Shown here: in pieces, positions 53,841 to 61,428 of the stretch | How the letters are laid out: each line of letters starts with the position of its first letter | How positions within the stretch are numbered: position 1 is the first letter of the stretch | Assembly (NCBI GenBank): GCA_913055565.1 | Contig: CAJXKP010000001.1 | Coordinates: 1 to 64,000 of the forward strand | Direction: 5' to 3' | Length of the DNA stretch: 64,000 nucleotides | Source of the DNA: an uncultured Ectothiorhodospiraceae bacterium | Lineage (GTDB): Bacteria > Pseudomonadota > Gammaproteobacteria > Nitrococcales > Nitrococcaceae | Notes under the pieces: generated by a model | Seen by the model: the letters and a program-made list of their open reading frames with translations, nothing else | Database searches by the model: none | What the model was told of the DNA's origin: nothing | Program-made: the position numbers and the translations under genes

Positions 53841-55607
53841 TCAGTCCGGCCCCGCTGCCCGGCTGCGGCGGCGCTGCCACCAACGCAAGAGCGCTCCATC
53901 GGCGGGCCGATGGCCCGTAATGATATAGCGTAAATCATTATCGTGGGCAGCAACCCATCGAACGCGCGCGATAGCGGCTCTTGGGCCGATCAGTAGGATC
54001 TCGTCACCGTCTTCCAGGGCCATATCCCTGTCCGGAAACAGGATATCCTCACCGCCACGACGGATCATAGCGATCGAGACCGGCAAGCGAGCGCCGGGGT
54101 CGGCGGCGGTGTAGCAAAGATGGCTCACGCAGACGGTCCGCCCTTCGGCGAGCGCGTCCACCACGGCTGGCATGTCGCCGGTATCAACCTGCAGGGTCCA
54201 GCTCGCCGCGCGCTCAACCCGGCATAATGACTGCACCTCGCTCAAATGCTGAGCCACGGTTGCATCAGGCAATTGGCGAACGCGGCGCAGGAACGGCGGC
54301 AACAACGGCGTCGTCAGCAACCGTATGATGCGCAGCGCCAGGATGCTACTAGGCTCCATGATCATATCCAGGTGAGCCGCGAGGAAGATCCGCCCGTTAG
54401 CCGGGTCATTTTGGCGCCCGACCAGGAAGATGGACGGGTTCAACGAGCGTGCCGTGAGCAGGATAGAGAGATTGTCGGCGTCGTCGTCGTTGGCAGCAAT
54501 GACGCCGGCGGCATGCTCGACGTCCGCCTGTGTAAGGGTCGCCGGCTCGGTTCCCTTGCCCTCAATATAGGCGGAGCCGTGAATGCCCGAGGGACGTTCT
54601 GGTGCGACCACGGCGATGTCATCGACGCCAATGTTCTCCAGGCGATCTTGTATGGCATGCGCGAGGCGCCCGTAGCCGCAAACGATCCAGCGCCCGCGCG
54701 GCGGCAGGGTGCCACTAGTCAACGGGATCACGGGCTTGGCGCTAAGCCATTCGTAGAGGCGGTGCGTCATCGGTGTCTGGATAGCCATTGCCAGGCCACC
54801 GGCGAACGTATCGAACGGATTGACGATGTGATCCGTGTCAAACGACGCCATGTTGTCACGCGTGGCGTGGTTGTCGGCGCGTGTCACGACCGTCAAGACG
54901 GGGTTTAGAAGCTTGGCACTGATCGCGATCTGGAGGTTAGTGTGATCATCGCCAGTGACCGCGAGTAAGGCGCGGCAGTAGGGATGGTCGAGGCCAGCGG
55001 CGAGGAGTTGCTCCGAGAGGTTGGCGTCGGCACATAGAATGGGGACGTGGGAGCGCAGATCGGCCATGCTGAGCTCACTCGTGCGCGCCTCGTCGGCGTC
55101 CACGACGACCGCTCGGCTGCCACGCTCGGTGAGCTCAGCGACGAGTTGAGTACCCGTATCGCCGCAGCCGCAGACCAGATAGAACGGCTCCGTGAGCCGG
55201 CGAACGCGGCGTCGGAAGGCGTTGCGCGCCACCGCGCGTTGGAAGCGCTCGTCACGCACTAGTCCCACGATGGTACCGATGGCATAGAACCACGCGATCA
55301 CCACGAGGTAGATGCAGACCGTGACCCAGAGGCGTTGGGCGTCGTTGAAACCATAGGGGAGTTCACCAAAGCCGATCGTCGTCGCGGTGTAGCTAACGAA
55401 ATAGAAGGCGTCAAAGAAGCTGAGATGGTAGGGCTCGCCCAGGGGGGTGCGACCCGGGATAGCAACCAGGCCTATGATGGCGATGGCATAGGTCGCAACC
55501 AGCGTTAGCAACGGCGCCCGCATGCGGCGCAGGACATGCGGAATGACGCTGCGCTCGGTAGTCACTGCGGCGGCGCCTTGCTGGGATGAGACCACGGGAT
55601 CCGCCAT
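53841..55607 (-). CDS. RCK-domain potassium channel (two TrkA_N domains)
   Basis: A 588-residue ion channel protein. Residues 33-52 are the first transmembrane helix. The pore loop carries the selectivity filter TTIGFGE (76-82), and the second helix is about 93-115. The cytoplasmic part has two Rossmann RCK/TrkA_N domains, starting VCGCGDTGTQLVAEL and IVCGYGRLAHAIQDRL, and a TrkA_C domain ending GDEILLIGPRAAIAR. It is expected to conduct K+ under ligand or nucleotide control. It is coupled to the small membrane gene 2 bp upstream. K+ handling suits a halophile. Confidence 0.9.
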   Translation of the reverse strand: MADPVVSSQQGAAAVTTERSVIPHVLRRMRAPLLTLVATYAIAIIGLVAIPGRTPLGEPYHLSFFDAFYFVSYTATTIGFGELPYGFNDAQRLWVTVCIYLVVIAWFYAIGTIVGLVRDERFQRAVARNAFRRRVRRLTEPFYLVCGCGDTGTQLVAELTERGSRAVVVDADEARTSELSMADLRSHVPILCADANLSEQLLAAGLDHPYCRALLAVTGDDHTNLQIAISAKLLNPVLTVVTRADNHATRDNMASFDTDHIVNPFDTFAGGLAMAIQTPMTHRLYEWLSAKPVIPLTSGTLPPRGRWIVCGYGRLAHAIQDRLENIGVDDIAVVAPERPSGIHGSAYIEGKGTEPATLTQADVEHAAGVIAANDDDADNLSILLTARSLNPSIFLVGRQNDPANGRIFLAAHLDMIMEPSSILALRIIRLLTTPLLPPFLRRVRQLPDATVAQHLSEVQSLCRVERAASWTLQVDTGDMPAVVDALAEGRTVCVSHLCYTAADPGARLPVSIAMIRRGGEDILFPDRDMALEDGDEILLIGPRAAIARVRWVAAHDNDLRYIITGHRPADGALLRWWQRRRSRAAGPD

Positions 55608-55609
55608 GG

Positions 55610-55993
55610 TCAGCGATGCAGGCCGACGGTTTCGAGCACCAGAATGGTCACCGACACGATATTGGCCAGCAGAGCGCCGCCCGAGAGCGAGACGATGCTC
55701 GCCAGCACGCTGGGCGTTAGCCCCAACTCAAGGGCGTGGCTCGCTAACGTCCACACCACGGCCGCCGCGATGAGCTGGAGGTCCGCGACCAGGCTCGCCG
55801 CTAGCAGCACCGCCCCGATCTGGGTGCGCTCGCCGAACTTCAGCGCCGTGGCGATCAGGCTGACCACGATGGCGGCGAACAGCTCGTAGACGTTGTGATG
55901 CGCGACGTCAGTTATATCGCCGAGAAAGAATCCAAAATTCAATGTCAGCGCGAGCAGGATAAAGAAGCCGAAGACCACCTTTTCGAGGTTCAT
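55610..55993 (-). CDS. DUF6394-like small membrane protein, partner of the K+ channel gene
   Basis: A 127-residue protein with three or four hydrophobic helices (VVFGFFILLALTLNFGFFLG at 6-25, LFAAIVVSLIATALKF, IVSLSGGALLANIVSVTILV). It resembles the small DUF6394 proteins that accompany RCK potassium channels. The stop is 2 bp before the channel ATG, so the two are one transcription and translation unit. It may be an auxiliary channel subunit. The ribosome site is AAGGGGAA. Confidence 0.6.
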   Translation of the reverse strand: MNLEKVVFGFFILLALTLNFGFFLGDITDVAHHNVYELFAAIVVSLIATALKFGERTQIGAVLLAASLVADLQLIAAAVVWTLASHALELGLTPSVLASIVSLSGGALLANIVSVTILVLETVGLHR

Positions 55994-56307
55994 GGGTGAT
56001 TCCCCTTGTTGTCAGTGCGTGAAGGCGGTGACTGACACGATAAGCCGGTTGGCATGATGCTGCGCGCGCCGCGAACCGGGGTCAATCCGGGTGACACGAG
56101 CCCAGCAAGTCTATCTATGCGATCCCCAGGAGGGCGCGTGCTCGCGTTCCCCCCGCCGAGGGACGCCATAAACCTTCCCTGGAGGCTCGACGGCGGCCTT
56201 CCCTGGCCGCAGACGCCCTCGGCAGGGGGTAGCGCGACCACCTCGAAGGCCAGAATGGGAATTGCTGAGACGAGTCAAGATGCGTAGCGATGGGAATAGC
56301 GCGAACG
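55994..56307. other. Divergent intergenic region containing family A copy 7
   Basis: This 314-bp stretch without a gene separates the DUF6394/channel pair (minus strand) from the gamma-glutamylcyclotransferase-like gene (plus strand). More than half is the family A element at 56103-56267. I see no confident promoter hexamers in the remainder. Confidence 0.6.
56103..56267 (+). mobile_element. Family A MITE-like element, copy 7
   Basis: A 165-bp copy in the orientation of copies 1, 2 and 6. The ends are CAGCAAGTCT and GGAATTGCTG. The flanks acacgagcc (56094-56102) and agacgagtc (56268-56276) match at 7 of 9 positions, suggesting an older insertion. It lies in a divergent promoter region. Confidence 0.88.
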
Positions 56308-56724
56308 ATGCGGACACTGACGATCTTCGCCTACGGCACACTCATAACGGGGGCGCGCTCATCGGCGATCCGGGCGCTGTTGGACGCTTGCCTTATCAGG
56401 CGCCGCGAGGGCTGGATTCGGGGGCGGCTCTACGACCTCGGCCCCTACCCGGGACTGGTAGCGGCGCCGCGGCGCCGTGAGCGCGTCCGTGGCGAGGTCC
56501 TGGAGCTGCGCTCGCCTGGGCGCTGCCTCGGCCCGCTCGATGAGTACGAGGACTATGACGTGCGCCAGCCGCACACCAGCCCCTATCGCCGCGTGTGGAG
56601 CCGCGTCGGCCTGCAGGGCGGCGGCGACGTCTGGGCATGGGTCTACTGGTACCAGGGGCATCGGCACCGCGCCCACCACATCCCCAACGGGGACTGGCGG
56701 CACTGGATCGGTCAAGGCGGTTGA
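56308..56724 (+). CDS. Gamma-glutamylcyclotransferase (AIG2-like) family protein
   Basis: A 138-residue small enzyme-fold protein. The N-terminal substrate loop is FAYGTLITG (about 6-14), and the catalytic-type glutamate is in LDEYEDYD (about 76-83). The YGxL...E pattern defines the GGCT/AIG2/YtfP family, which forms 5-oxoproline from gamma-glutamyl groups. ATG codons at 56290 and 56308 are both possible; the second fits the family N-terminus. It converges on ctaB. The substrate is unknown. Confidence 0.78.
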   Translation: MRTLTIFAYGTLITGARSSAIRALLDACLIRRREGWIRGRLYDLGPYPGLVAAPRRRERVRGEVLELRSPGRCLGPLDEYEDYDVRQPHTSPYRRVWSRVGLQGGGDVWAWVYWYQGHRHRAHHIPNGDWRHWIGQGG

Positions 56725-56749
56725 CCGCCAACACCGCTCGGCGGTGCGA

Positions 56750-57682
56750 CTAGGTGATCAGCTCCAGCATGTGCGGCAGGTACCGGTCGAAGAGCATGAT
56801 CGCGAACAACGCCATCAGATAGACGATGGAGTAGCCAAACGCCTTCATTGGGCGCGCCGGGTCGTCCGATACCAGCAAGCCCACGGCGTGCACCAGATAC
56901 TGGACGCCCAGAGCCATGGCCCCGATAAAGTAGACCCAGCCACTCATCCCGGTCACGAACGGCAGCGCCGTCACCGACACCATGAGAATCGTGTAGAACA
57001 GGATCTGCCAGCATGTGAAACGATTGCCGTGGGTGACCGGAAGCATCGGGATATCCACCTGCGCGTACTCCTCGCGGCGATGGATCGCCAGCGCCCAGAA
57101 GTGAGGCGGCGTCCAGGTAAATATGATGAGGAACAGTACCAGGGCATCCGCCTCAACCGCCCCAGTTACCGCCGTCCAGCCCAGCAACGGTGGGGCAGCG
57201 CCGGCGGCGCCGCCGATGACGATGTTCTGCGGCGTGGCGCGTTTGAGATAGAGCGTATAGATAAAGGCGTAGCCGATCAGGGAGCAGCCGGTCAGCACGG
57301 CCGTGAGCGGATTGACCAGGGTGTAGAGCAGCCCCAGCCCCAGCGAGCCCAGCGCGGCCGCGAATACGATGGCATGGCTGGTGCGAATCGTCCCGGACGC
57401 CACAGGGCGCCCTTGGGTCCGCTTCATGCGGGCGTCCACGCGCCGGTCGACCAGGTGATTGATGGTAGCCGCGGAGGCGGCGGCGAGAGCGATCCCGAGG
57501 TTACCCACCGTCAACGCCATCCACGGCATCGTGCCGGGGCGGGCAAGCAGCATGCCGACGAGGGCAGTAAAGGCCATCAGGGCCACCACCCCCGGCTTAC
57601 ACAGCTCGTAGTAATCGCGCCAATGCTGGCGCAGGTGCTGCAGTGCTGGCAGCTGATCGGTCTGAACGGCGGATTGGCTCAT
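56750..57682 (-). CDS. ctaB: Protoheme IX farnesyltransferase (heme O synthase)
   Basis: CtaB/CyoE attaches farnesyl diphosphate to heme b, giving heme O for the aa3 oxidase. It is a 310-residue UbiA-type membrane prenyltransferase with about nine helices. The first Asp-rich motif is NHLVDRRVDARMKRTQGRP (about 82-100), and the second is in the later loop IHRREEYAQVDIPMLPV. The start overlaps the ctaA stop by ATGA. It is the last gene of the minus-strand oxidase assembly operon. Confidence 0.95.
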   Translation of the reverse strand: MSQSAVQTDQLPALQHLRQHWRDYYELCKPGVVALMAFTALVGMLLARPGTMPWMALTVGNLGIALAAASAATINHLVDRRVDARMKRTQGRPVASGTIRTSHAIVFAAALGSLGLGLLYTLVNPLTAVLTGCSLIGYAFIYTLYLKRATPQNIVIGGAAGAAPPLLGWTAVTGAVEADALVLFLIIFTWTPPHFWALAIHRREEYAQVDIPMLPVTHGNRFTCWQILFYTILMVSVTALPFVTGMSGWVYFIGAMALGVQYLVHAVGLLVSDDPARPMKAFGYSIVYLMALFAIMLFDRYLPHMLELIT

Positions 57683-58695
57683 CGACGCAGCCCGGGCGAT
57701 GCGAGATGGATCAGGGTGACGAGTAGCAGGAGCAACCCTGCTGCGCCGGCATTATGGGCGACCGCGAGCCACAGTGGCAAGTCGAAGACAACGTTGCCGA
57801 CGCCAAGGCCGAGCTGGACGGTCAGCCCAGCCGCGACCGCGAGCGCACCGCGCCGAGCCGCACGGCCGGGTGTTCGCCAAAGCACAGCAACCAGGCCTAG
57901 TAAGACGCCCGTCAGGACCAGCGCCCCGAGCCGGTGGACGAGATGGATCGCCACCTTGGCGTCGTGACCGATATGGGTGGCGTACTCGTAATCACGCCCG
58001 AGGCCGTGCCACGGCTTGAAGCCGGTTGCAAAATCAGCATCGGGCCAGAGATCACCCTGCTTACAGCTCGGGAACTCATTACAGGCGAGCGCGGCGTAGT
58101 TAGCGCTCGTCCACCCTCCGAGGGCGATCTGAGAGGCCAGGGCCACCAGTGCCAGACTCAACGACCATCGGACGCGACGGTACGCCAGGAGACCGGCGCG
58201 GAACCGCGTCGCCTGCGTTCGCAGGGTCTGCCACCAGAGCAGGCCAAGAACGGCCATGCCGCCGAGCAGATGGGCCATAACGACCAGCGGTTTGAGGTTC
58301 CAGGTTACGGTCCACATACCGAGGATGGCCTGCCCCGTAACGACCGCCAGTATCGCTATGGCGAGACGATGAGGCCGGCTGGCGTCACCGCGCAGTCGCC
58401 AGGCGATCGCCGCGAGCGCCGCCGCCAGGAGACCGAGAATCCCGGCCGCATACCGGTGAACCATCTCCTTCCACCCCTTGGCGACATCGACCGGTCGCTG
58501 CGGGTACTCGACGTTGGCATCGGCCACGGCTTGCGGGTCCGAAGGGACGGTGAGCCGGTCGTAGCAGCCCGGCCAATCCGGGCAGCCCAAGCCCGCGTCC
58601 GAGAGGCGCACATAAGCACCCAGCACGACCACGACCAAGGCCAGCAGGGTCGCCGTTAGCGACATCATACTAAAGGCTCGGTGGGCGCGCCTCAT
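57679..58695 (-). CDS. ctaA: Heme A synthase (COX15/CtaA)
   Basis: A 338-residue, eight-helix membrane protein that oxidises heme O to heme A. Family features are YVRLSDAGLGCPDWPGCYD (about 27-45), EMVHRYAAGILG (heme-ligand His), MAHLLGGMAVLGLLWW and VHRLGALVLTGVLLGLVA (late His pair). The cysteine pairs CPDWPGC and CNEFPSC are kept. It is coupled by ATGA overlaps to the gene before it and to ctaB after it. Confidence 0.95.
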   Translation of the reverse strand: MRRAHRAFSMMSLTATLLALVVVVLGAYVRLSDAGLGCPDWPGCYDRLTVPSDPQAVADANVEYPQRPVDVAKGWKEMVHRYAAGILGLLAAALAAIAWRLRGDASRPHRLAIAILAVVTGQAILGMWTVTWNLKPLVVMAHLLGGMAVLGLLWWQTLRTQATRFRAGLLAYRRVRWSLSLALVALASQIALGGWTSANYAALACNEFPSCKQGDLWPDADFATGFKPWHGLGRDYEYATHIGHDAKVAIHLVHRLGALVLTGVLLGLVAVLWRTPGRAARRGALAVAAGLTVQLGLGVGNVVFDLPLWLAVAHNAGAAGLLLLLVTLIHLASPGLRR

Positions 58696-59312
58696 GAGCC
58701 ATCAGCCTCGTGGCGCAAGCGCTGGATTCGCTCAACATCCTTGTCGGCATTCTCGAGGAGCTGTTCCAGATCTTCGACGAGCCCCTCCGTTTCCAGAGGT
58801 AGCGGGTAGCTCATCATGACGAAACCGTCGCTATCCACCACGTACACAGCCCGGTCGGCATCGCCCGCCGGCGCCGACCGGATGAGGCGCCGCAATGGCT
58901 GCGCTGGCAGGCGCAAGACTCGCACGGGCACACCAGCCGGCTGCGTGCCTTCGCCCCCCATGCCGAGCAGCAGATCAACGCGGGTCATGTCCTTATCCAA
59001 CGCCAGCCGCGCACGGGCAAGCTTATCCAGCAAGGCACGACAATCCTCGGCGCAGTCGCCACGCTGCAGGAACAGTACACTCCAGCGACCTTGGAACCAC
59101 TCGGCCTCAAAACGTGCGCCGTCCCCCCAGCGCCAACCATCGGCTTGGAGTCGCTTCGGCGGCTCGACGAGGCGGCCGTTATTCGTGGTCCGTTCGGGAT
59201 ACCACCCTAGCGCGACCAGCACCCAGGCTAGGATAACGGGCCCGAAGAACAGTACCGCCAGTGCCGGCACCTGCCATCGACCCGTCCTACCGCGCGGTTG
59301 CTCAGGCGCCAT
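58692..59312 (-). CDS. Membrane-anchored thioredoxin-like oxidase assembly protein
   Basis: A 206-residue protein in the ctaA/surf1 operon. One transmembrane helix (about 15-37) anchors a periplasmic thioredoxin-like domain with the Sco-like cysteine pair CAEDC (about 106-110, in RGDCAEDCRALL). The C-terminal strand YVVDSDGFVMMSYPL is a typical thioredoxin-fold end. It is the counterpart of the unnamed gene between surf1 and ctaA in Pseudomonas. It could act in copper or thiol handling for CuA; this is inferred from fold and position. It overlaps surf1 by 11 bp. Confidence 0.75.
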   Translation of the reverse strand: MAPEQPRGRTGRWQVPALAVLFFGPVILAWVLVALGWYPERTTNNGRLVEPPKRLQADGWRWGDGARFEAEWFQGRWSVLFLQRGDCAEDCRALLDKLARARLALDKDMTRVDLLLGMGGEGTQPAGVPVRVLRLPAQPLRRLIRSAPAGDADRAVYVVDSDGFVMMSYPLPLETEGLVEDLEQLLENADKDVERIQRLRHEADGS

Positions 59313-60033
59313 TACCGCCCTCCCTTCGAAGATTGACCACGATATAGATCACCACTAACGCCGCAGCGAGCGCGAACCACTGGACGGCGTAGCCCGTATG
59401 ACGCGTGGGTGTGACACCCCCCATGAGCCGCGCCAGGCGCTCGTCGCGCGAGACATCCGGCTCGATAACCAGCGGCGCTAGGCGATAGGGCAACGCCTCG
59501 TCCATCGCCTCGAAGTCGAGATACGTCACCTGCCGCGGCCAATCACCGTCACCAACATAGGCTGAGCCCATCCGGTAGCCAACCGACGGGCCGTCCGTGG
59601 CAATGCCGGCGATGGTACGCTCGCCCGACGGCGCCGGATCCAGGTCCGGGAGCTCCCGCCGATCGCCACTAGCTGCCACCCATGCCCGGGCCATCAGAAC
59701 GGCCGTGTCCGAACCCCTGAACCGGAACGGTGTCAGGATACGATAACCACTCACGCCGTCCCTGGCCTGATTGGCCAGCAGATACTGGCGCTCGGTATCG
59801 AACGACCCGGTGGCTCGCACCGGCTTAAGCAACAGCGCGTCCAGTGGCCGCAATGGTACGCTTAGTGTGATCGGTTGAGCCTCTGCCGCCGCATCCCGCC
59901 GCTCCCGCAGCGTGCGCTTGGTCTCGGCGCGATCGAGCTGCCAGAAGCCAAGCGCCAAAAGCCCAGGCAGGAGTAGAAGGGTGAGGATTGTCGGCACCCA
60001 GTGAGGGCGAAAGCGGTAGCGCGACCCGGTCAT
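59302..60033 (-). CDS. surf1: SURF1-family cytochrome oxidase assembly protein
   Basis: A 243-residue protein with one helix near each end (about 13-30 and 212-232) and a periplasmic domain between, the SURF1 layout. Recognisable parts are LPGLLALGFWQLDRAETKR, GYRILTPFRFRGSDTAVLMARAW and the C-terminal TRHTGYAVQWFALAAALVVIY. SURF1 helps place heme A in subunit I. It heads the surf1-trx-ctaA-ctaB operon. Confidence 0.93.
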   Translation of the reverse strand: MTGSRYRFRPHWVPTILTLLLLPGLLALGFWQLDRAETKRTLRERRDAAAEAQPITLSVPLRPLDALLLKPVRATGSFDTERQYLLANQARDGVSGYRILTPFRFRGSDTAVLMARAWVAASGDRRELPDLDPAPSGERTIAGIATDGPSVGYRMGSAYVGDGDWPRQVTYLDFEAMDEALPYRLAPLVIEPDVSRDERLARLMGGVTPTRHTGYAVQWFALAAALVVIYIVVNLRREGGNGA

Positions 60034-60138
60034 TAACCTAGCACTAGCGCCACGAGGGCATCAGCGACGCCGCCGCCAGCTGTGGCAGCGGAGGTAGCCG
60101 GCCGCTCAGGGCGCGAGCACTTAGCATCGGAGGTCAGC

Positions 60139-60372
60139 ATGGTTCTGCTCGCAAAGATCGCCATCGTGGTGGTTATGCTCGGAATAATCGCCAGCCTGGG
60201 TTCAGGATTGGTCTTTCTCATGCGCGATCGCAGTCAGTCGCGACGCACCCTGAACGCCCTGACTGTGCGCATCGGCCTATCCGTGACCCTGTTCCTGCTC
60301 ATCCTGCTCGGGCTGGCCACGGGCTTCATCGAGCCTAATGGCAGTCCCCTGGGCGCCGGCCCGGCGGGTTAG
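60139..60372 (+). CDS. DUF2909 twin-transmembrane protein
   Basis: A 77-residue protein with two transmembrane helices (about 4-28 and 46-68) joined by a basic loop LMRDRSQSRRTLNALTVRIG, the DUF2909 pattern. It is regularly found between surf1 and coxC in Gammaproteobacteria and is transcribed against them. The function is unknown but probably tied to the oxidase. CGGAGGTC precedes the ATG at 60139. The stop is 9 bp from the convergent ctaE stop. Confidence 0.85.
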   Translation: MVLLAKIAIVVVMLGIIASLGSGLVFLMRDRSQSRRTLNALTVRIGLSVTLFLLILLGLATGFIEPNGSPLGAGPAG

Positions 60373-60381
60373 TCGCCTCGG

Positions 60382-61242
60382 CTACAGGATATAGACGAAC
60401 ACGTAGAGGCCGAGCCACACGACGTCCACGAAGTGCCAGTACCAGGCGACGCCCTCAAAGCCGAAGTGCCCGTCCGGGGTGAAATGGCCCCACATACAGC
60501 GCAGCGCGATCACCAGCAGCATGATGGTGCCGATAACCACGTGGAGACCGTGGAAGCCGGTGAGCATGAAGAACGTGGAGCCATACATGCCGGTCGATAA
60601 CTTGAGATTGAGATGGGTCCACGCCTCGTAGTACTCGTAGGCCTGGAAGCCGATGAACACCGTCCCCAAGGCCACCGTCGCCCACATGAAGCCGATCAGC
60701 GCAAGGCGGCGATTCTCCTTAAGAGCATGATGGGCCCAAGTGAGCGTCACACCCGAGGTCAACAGGATCAAGGTATTAATGGTCGGCAGCGGCCAAGGCC
60801 CCATGGGCGTGAACTCCTCGGCTCGCTGTGACGGACCGGCAGTCGGCCAACCCAGCGACACCCCATCCCACAGGACCTGGTTGGTCGCCACATCGGCGCC
60901 CGAGAGCCACGGAATCGACAAGGTCCGCGCATATAACAGGGCTCCGAAGAAGGCCCCAAAGAACATCACCTCGGAGAAGATGAACCAGATCATGCCCCAG
61001 CGGAATGAGGCGTCCACCTGGTTGTTGTAGTAGCCCTGGACACCCTCTTTGATGACATCAGTAAACCAGCCGAAGACCATGTAGAGCAGGACAAGCGCAC
61101 CGATGAGGCTGGCCCACATCCCCCAATCGGCCCCCTGGAGATACCCGGAGACACCGACGAGCATGGTAGTGAGCCCAATGCTACCGATGATCGGCCAGTG
61201 GCTGCCGTGTGGGACGTAGTAGCCACCGCTGGCTTCGGACAT
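60382..61242 (-). CDS. ctaE: Cytochrome c oxidase subunit III
   Basis: A 286-residue, seven-helix subunit III of the aa3-type oxidase. Motifs seen are YYVPHGSHWPIIGSIGL at the N-terminus, RWGMIWFIFSEVMFFGAFFG (with the conserved Glu), LILLTSGVTLTWAHHAL, and the closing GFHGLHVVIGTIM...GVAWYWHFVDVVWLGLYVFVY. GAGGGAGAA precedes the ATG. It is separated from ctaD by a gap holding only a tiny open frame. Confidence 0.96.
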   Translation of the reverse strand: MSEASGGYYVPHGSHWPIIGSIGLTTMLVGVSGYLQGADWGMWASLIGALVLLYMVFGWFTDVIKEGVQGYYNNQVDASFRWGMIWFIFSEVMFFGAFFGALLYARTLSIPWLSGADVATNQVLWDGVSLGWPTAGPSQRAEEFTPMGPWPLPTINTLILLTSGVTLTWAHHALKENRRLALIGFMWATVALGTVFIGFQAYEYYEAWTHLNLKLSTGMYGSTFFMLTGFHGLHVVIGTIMLLVIALRCMWGHFTPDGHFGFEGVAWYWHFVDVVWLGLYVFVYIL

Positions 61243-61285
61243 GATCCGTTCTCCCTCGTCGTCTATCTACTAACCCGGTGCCGCC

Positions 61286-61405
61286 CTACAGCTGCCCCAG
61301 GATAAAAATCGCATAAACGCCCACCACCGCAAGCACACACAATACGACGGTGCGGCGAATGCGGCGGTGGGTATGCTGATCGTTAGTCGACCGTTGCGTT
61401 GTCAT
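61286..61405 (-). CDS. 39-residue single-helix peptide between ctaD and ctaE
   Basis: An ATG-started frame of 39 codons. It has a polar N-terminus (MTTQRSTNDQHTHRRIRR) and one transmembrane helix (TVVLCVLAVVGVYAIFILGQ). It lies 23 bp after ctaD and 43 bp before ctaE on the same strand. Cox11/CtaG, normally encoded at this spot, is absent, and the peptide resembles the N-terminal anchor part of such assembly proteins or the tiny oxidase-associated proteins of other lineages. The ribosome site is weak. It is real by position and hydrophobic pattern, though not proven. Confidence 0.6.
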   Translation of the reverse strand: MTTQRSTNDQHTHRRIRRTVVLCVLAVVGVYAIFILGQL

Positions 61406-61428
61406 CGTTACCGGTTGGCGCGGGGCAG

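Noticed and set aside
56477-57967. A 496-codon open frame on the plus strand opposite ctaB and ctaA
   Set aside because: It is antisense to two clear genes; the product is Arg/His/Gln rich with no family pattern, a usual shadow in GC-rich DNA.
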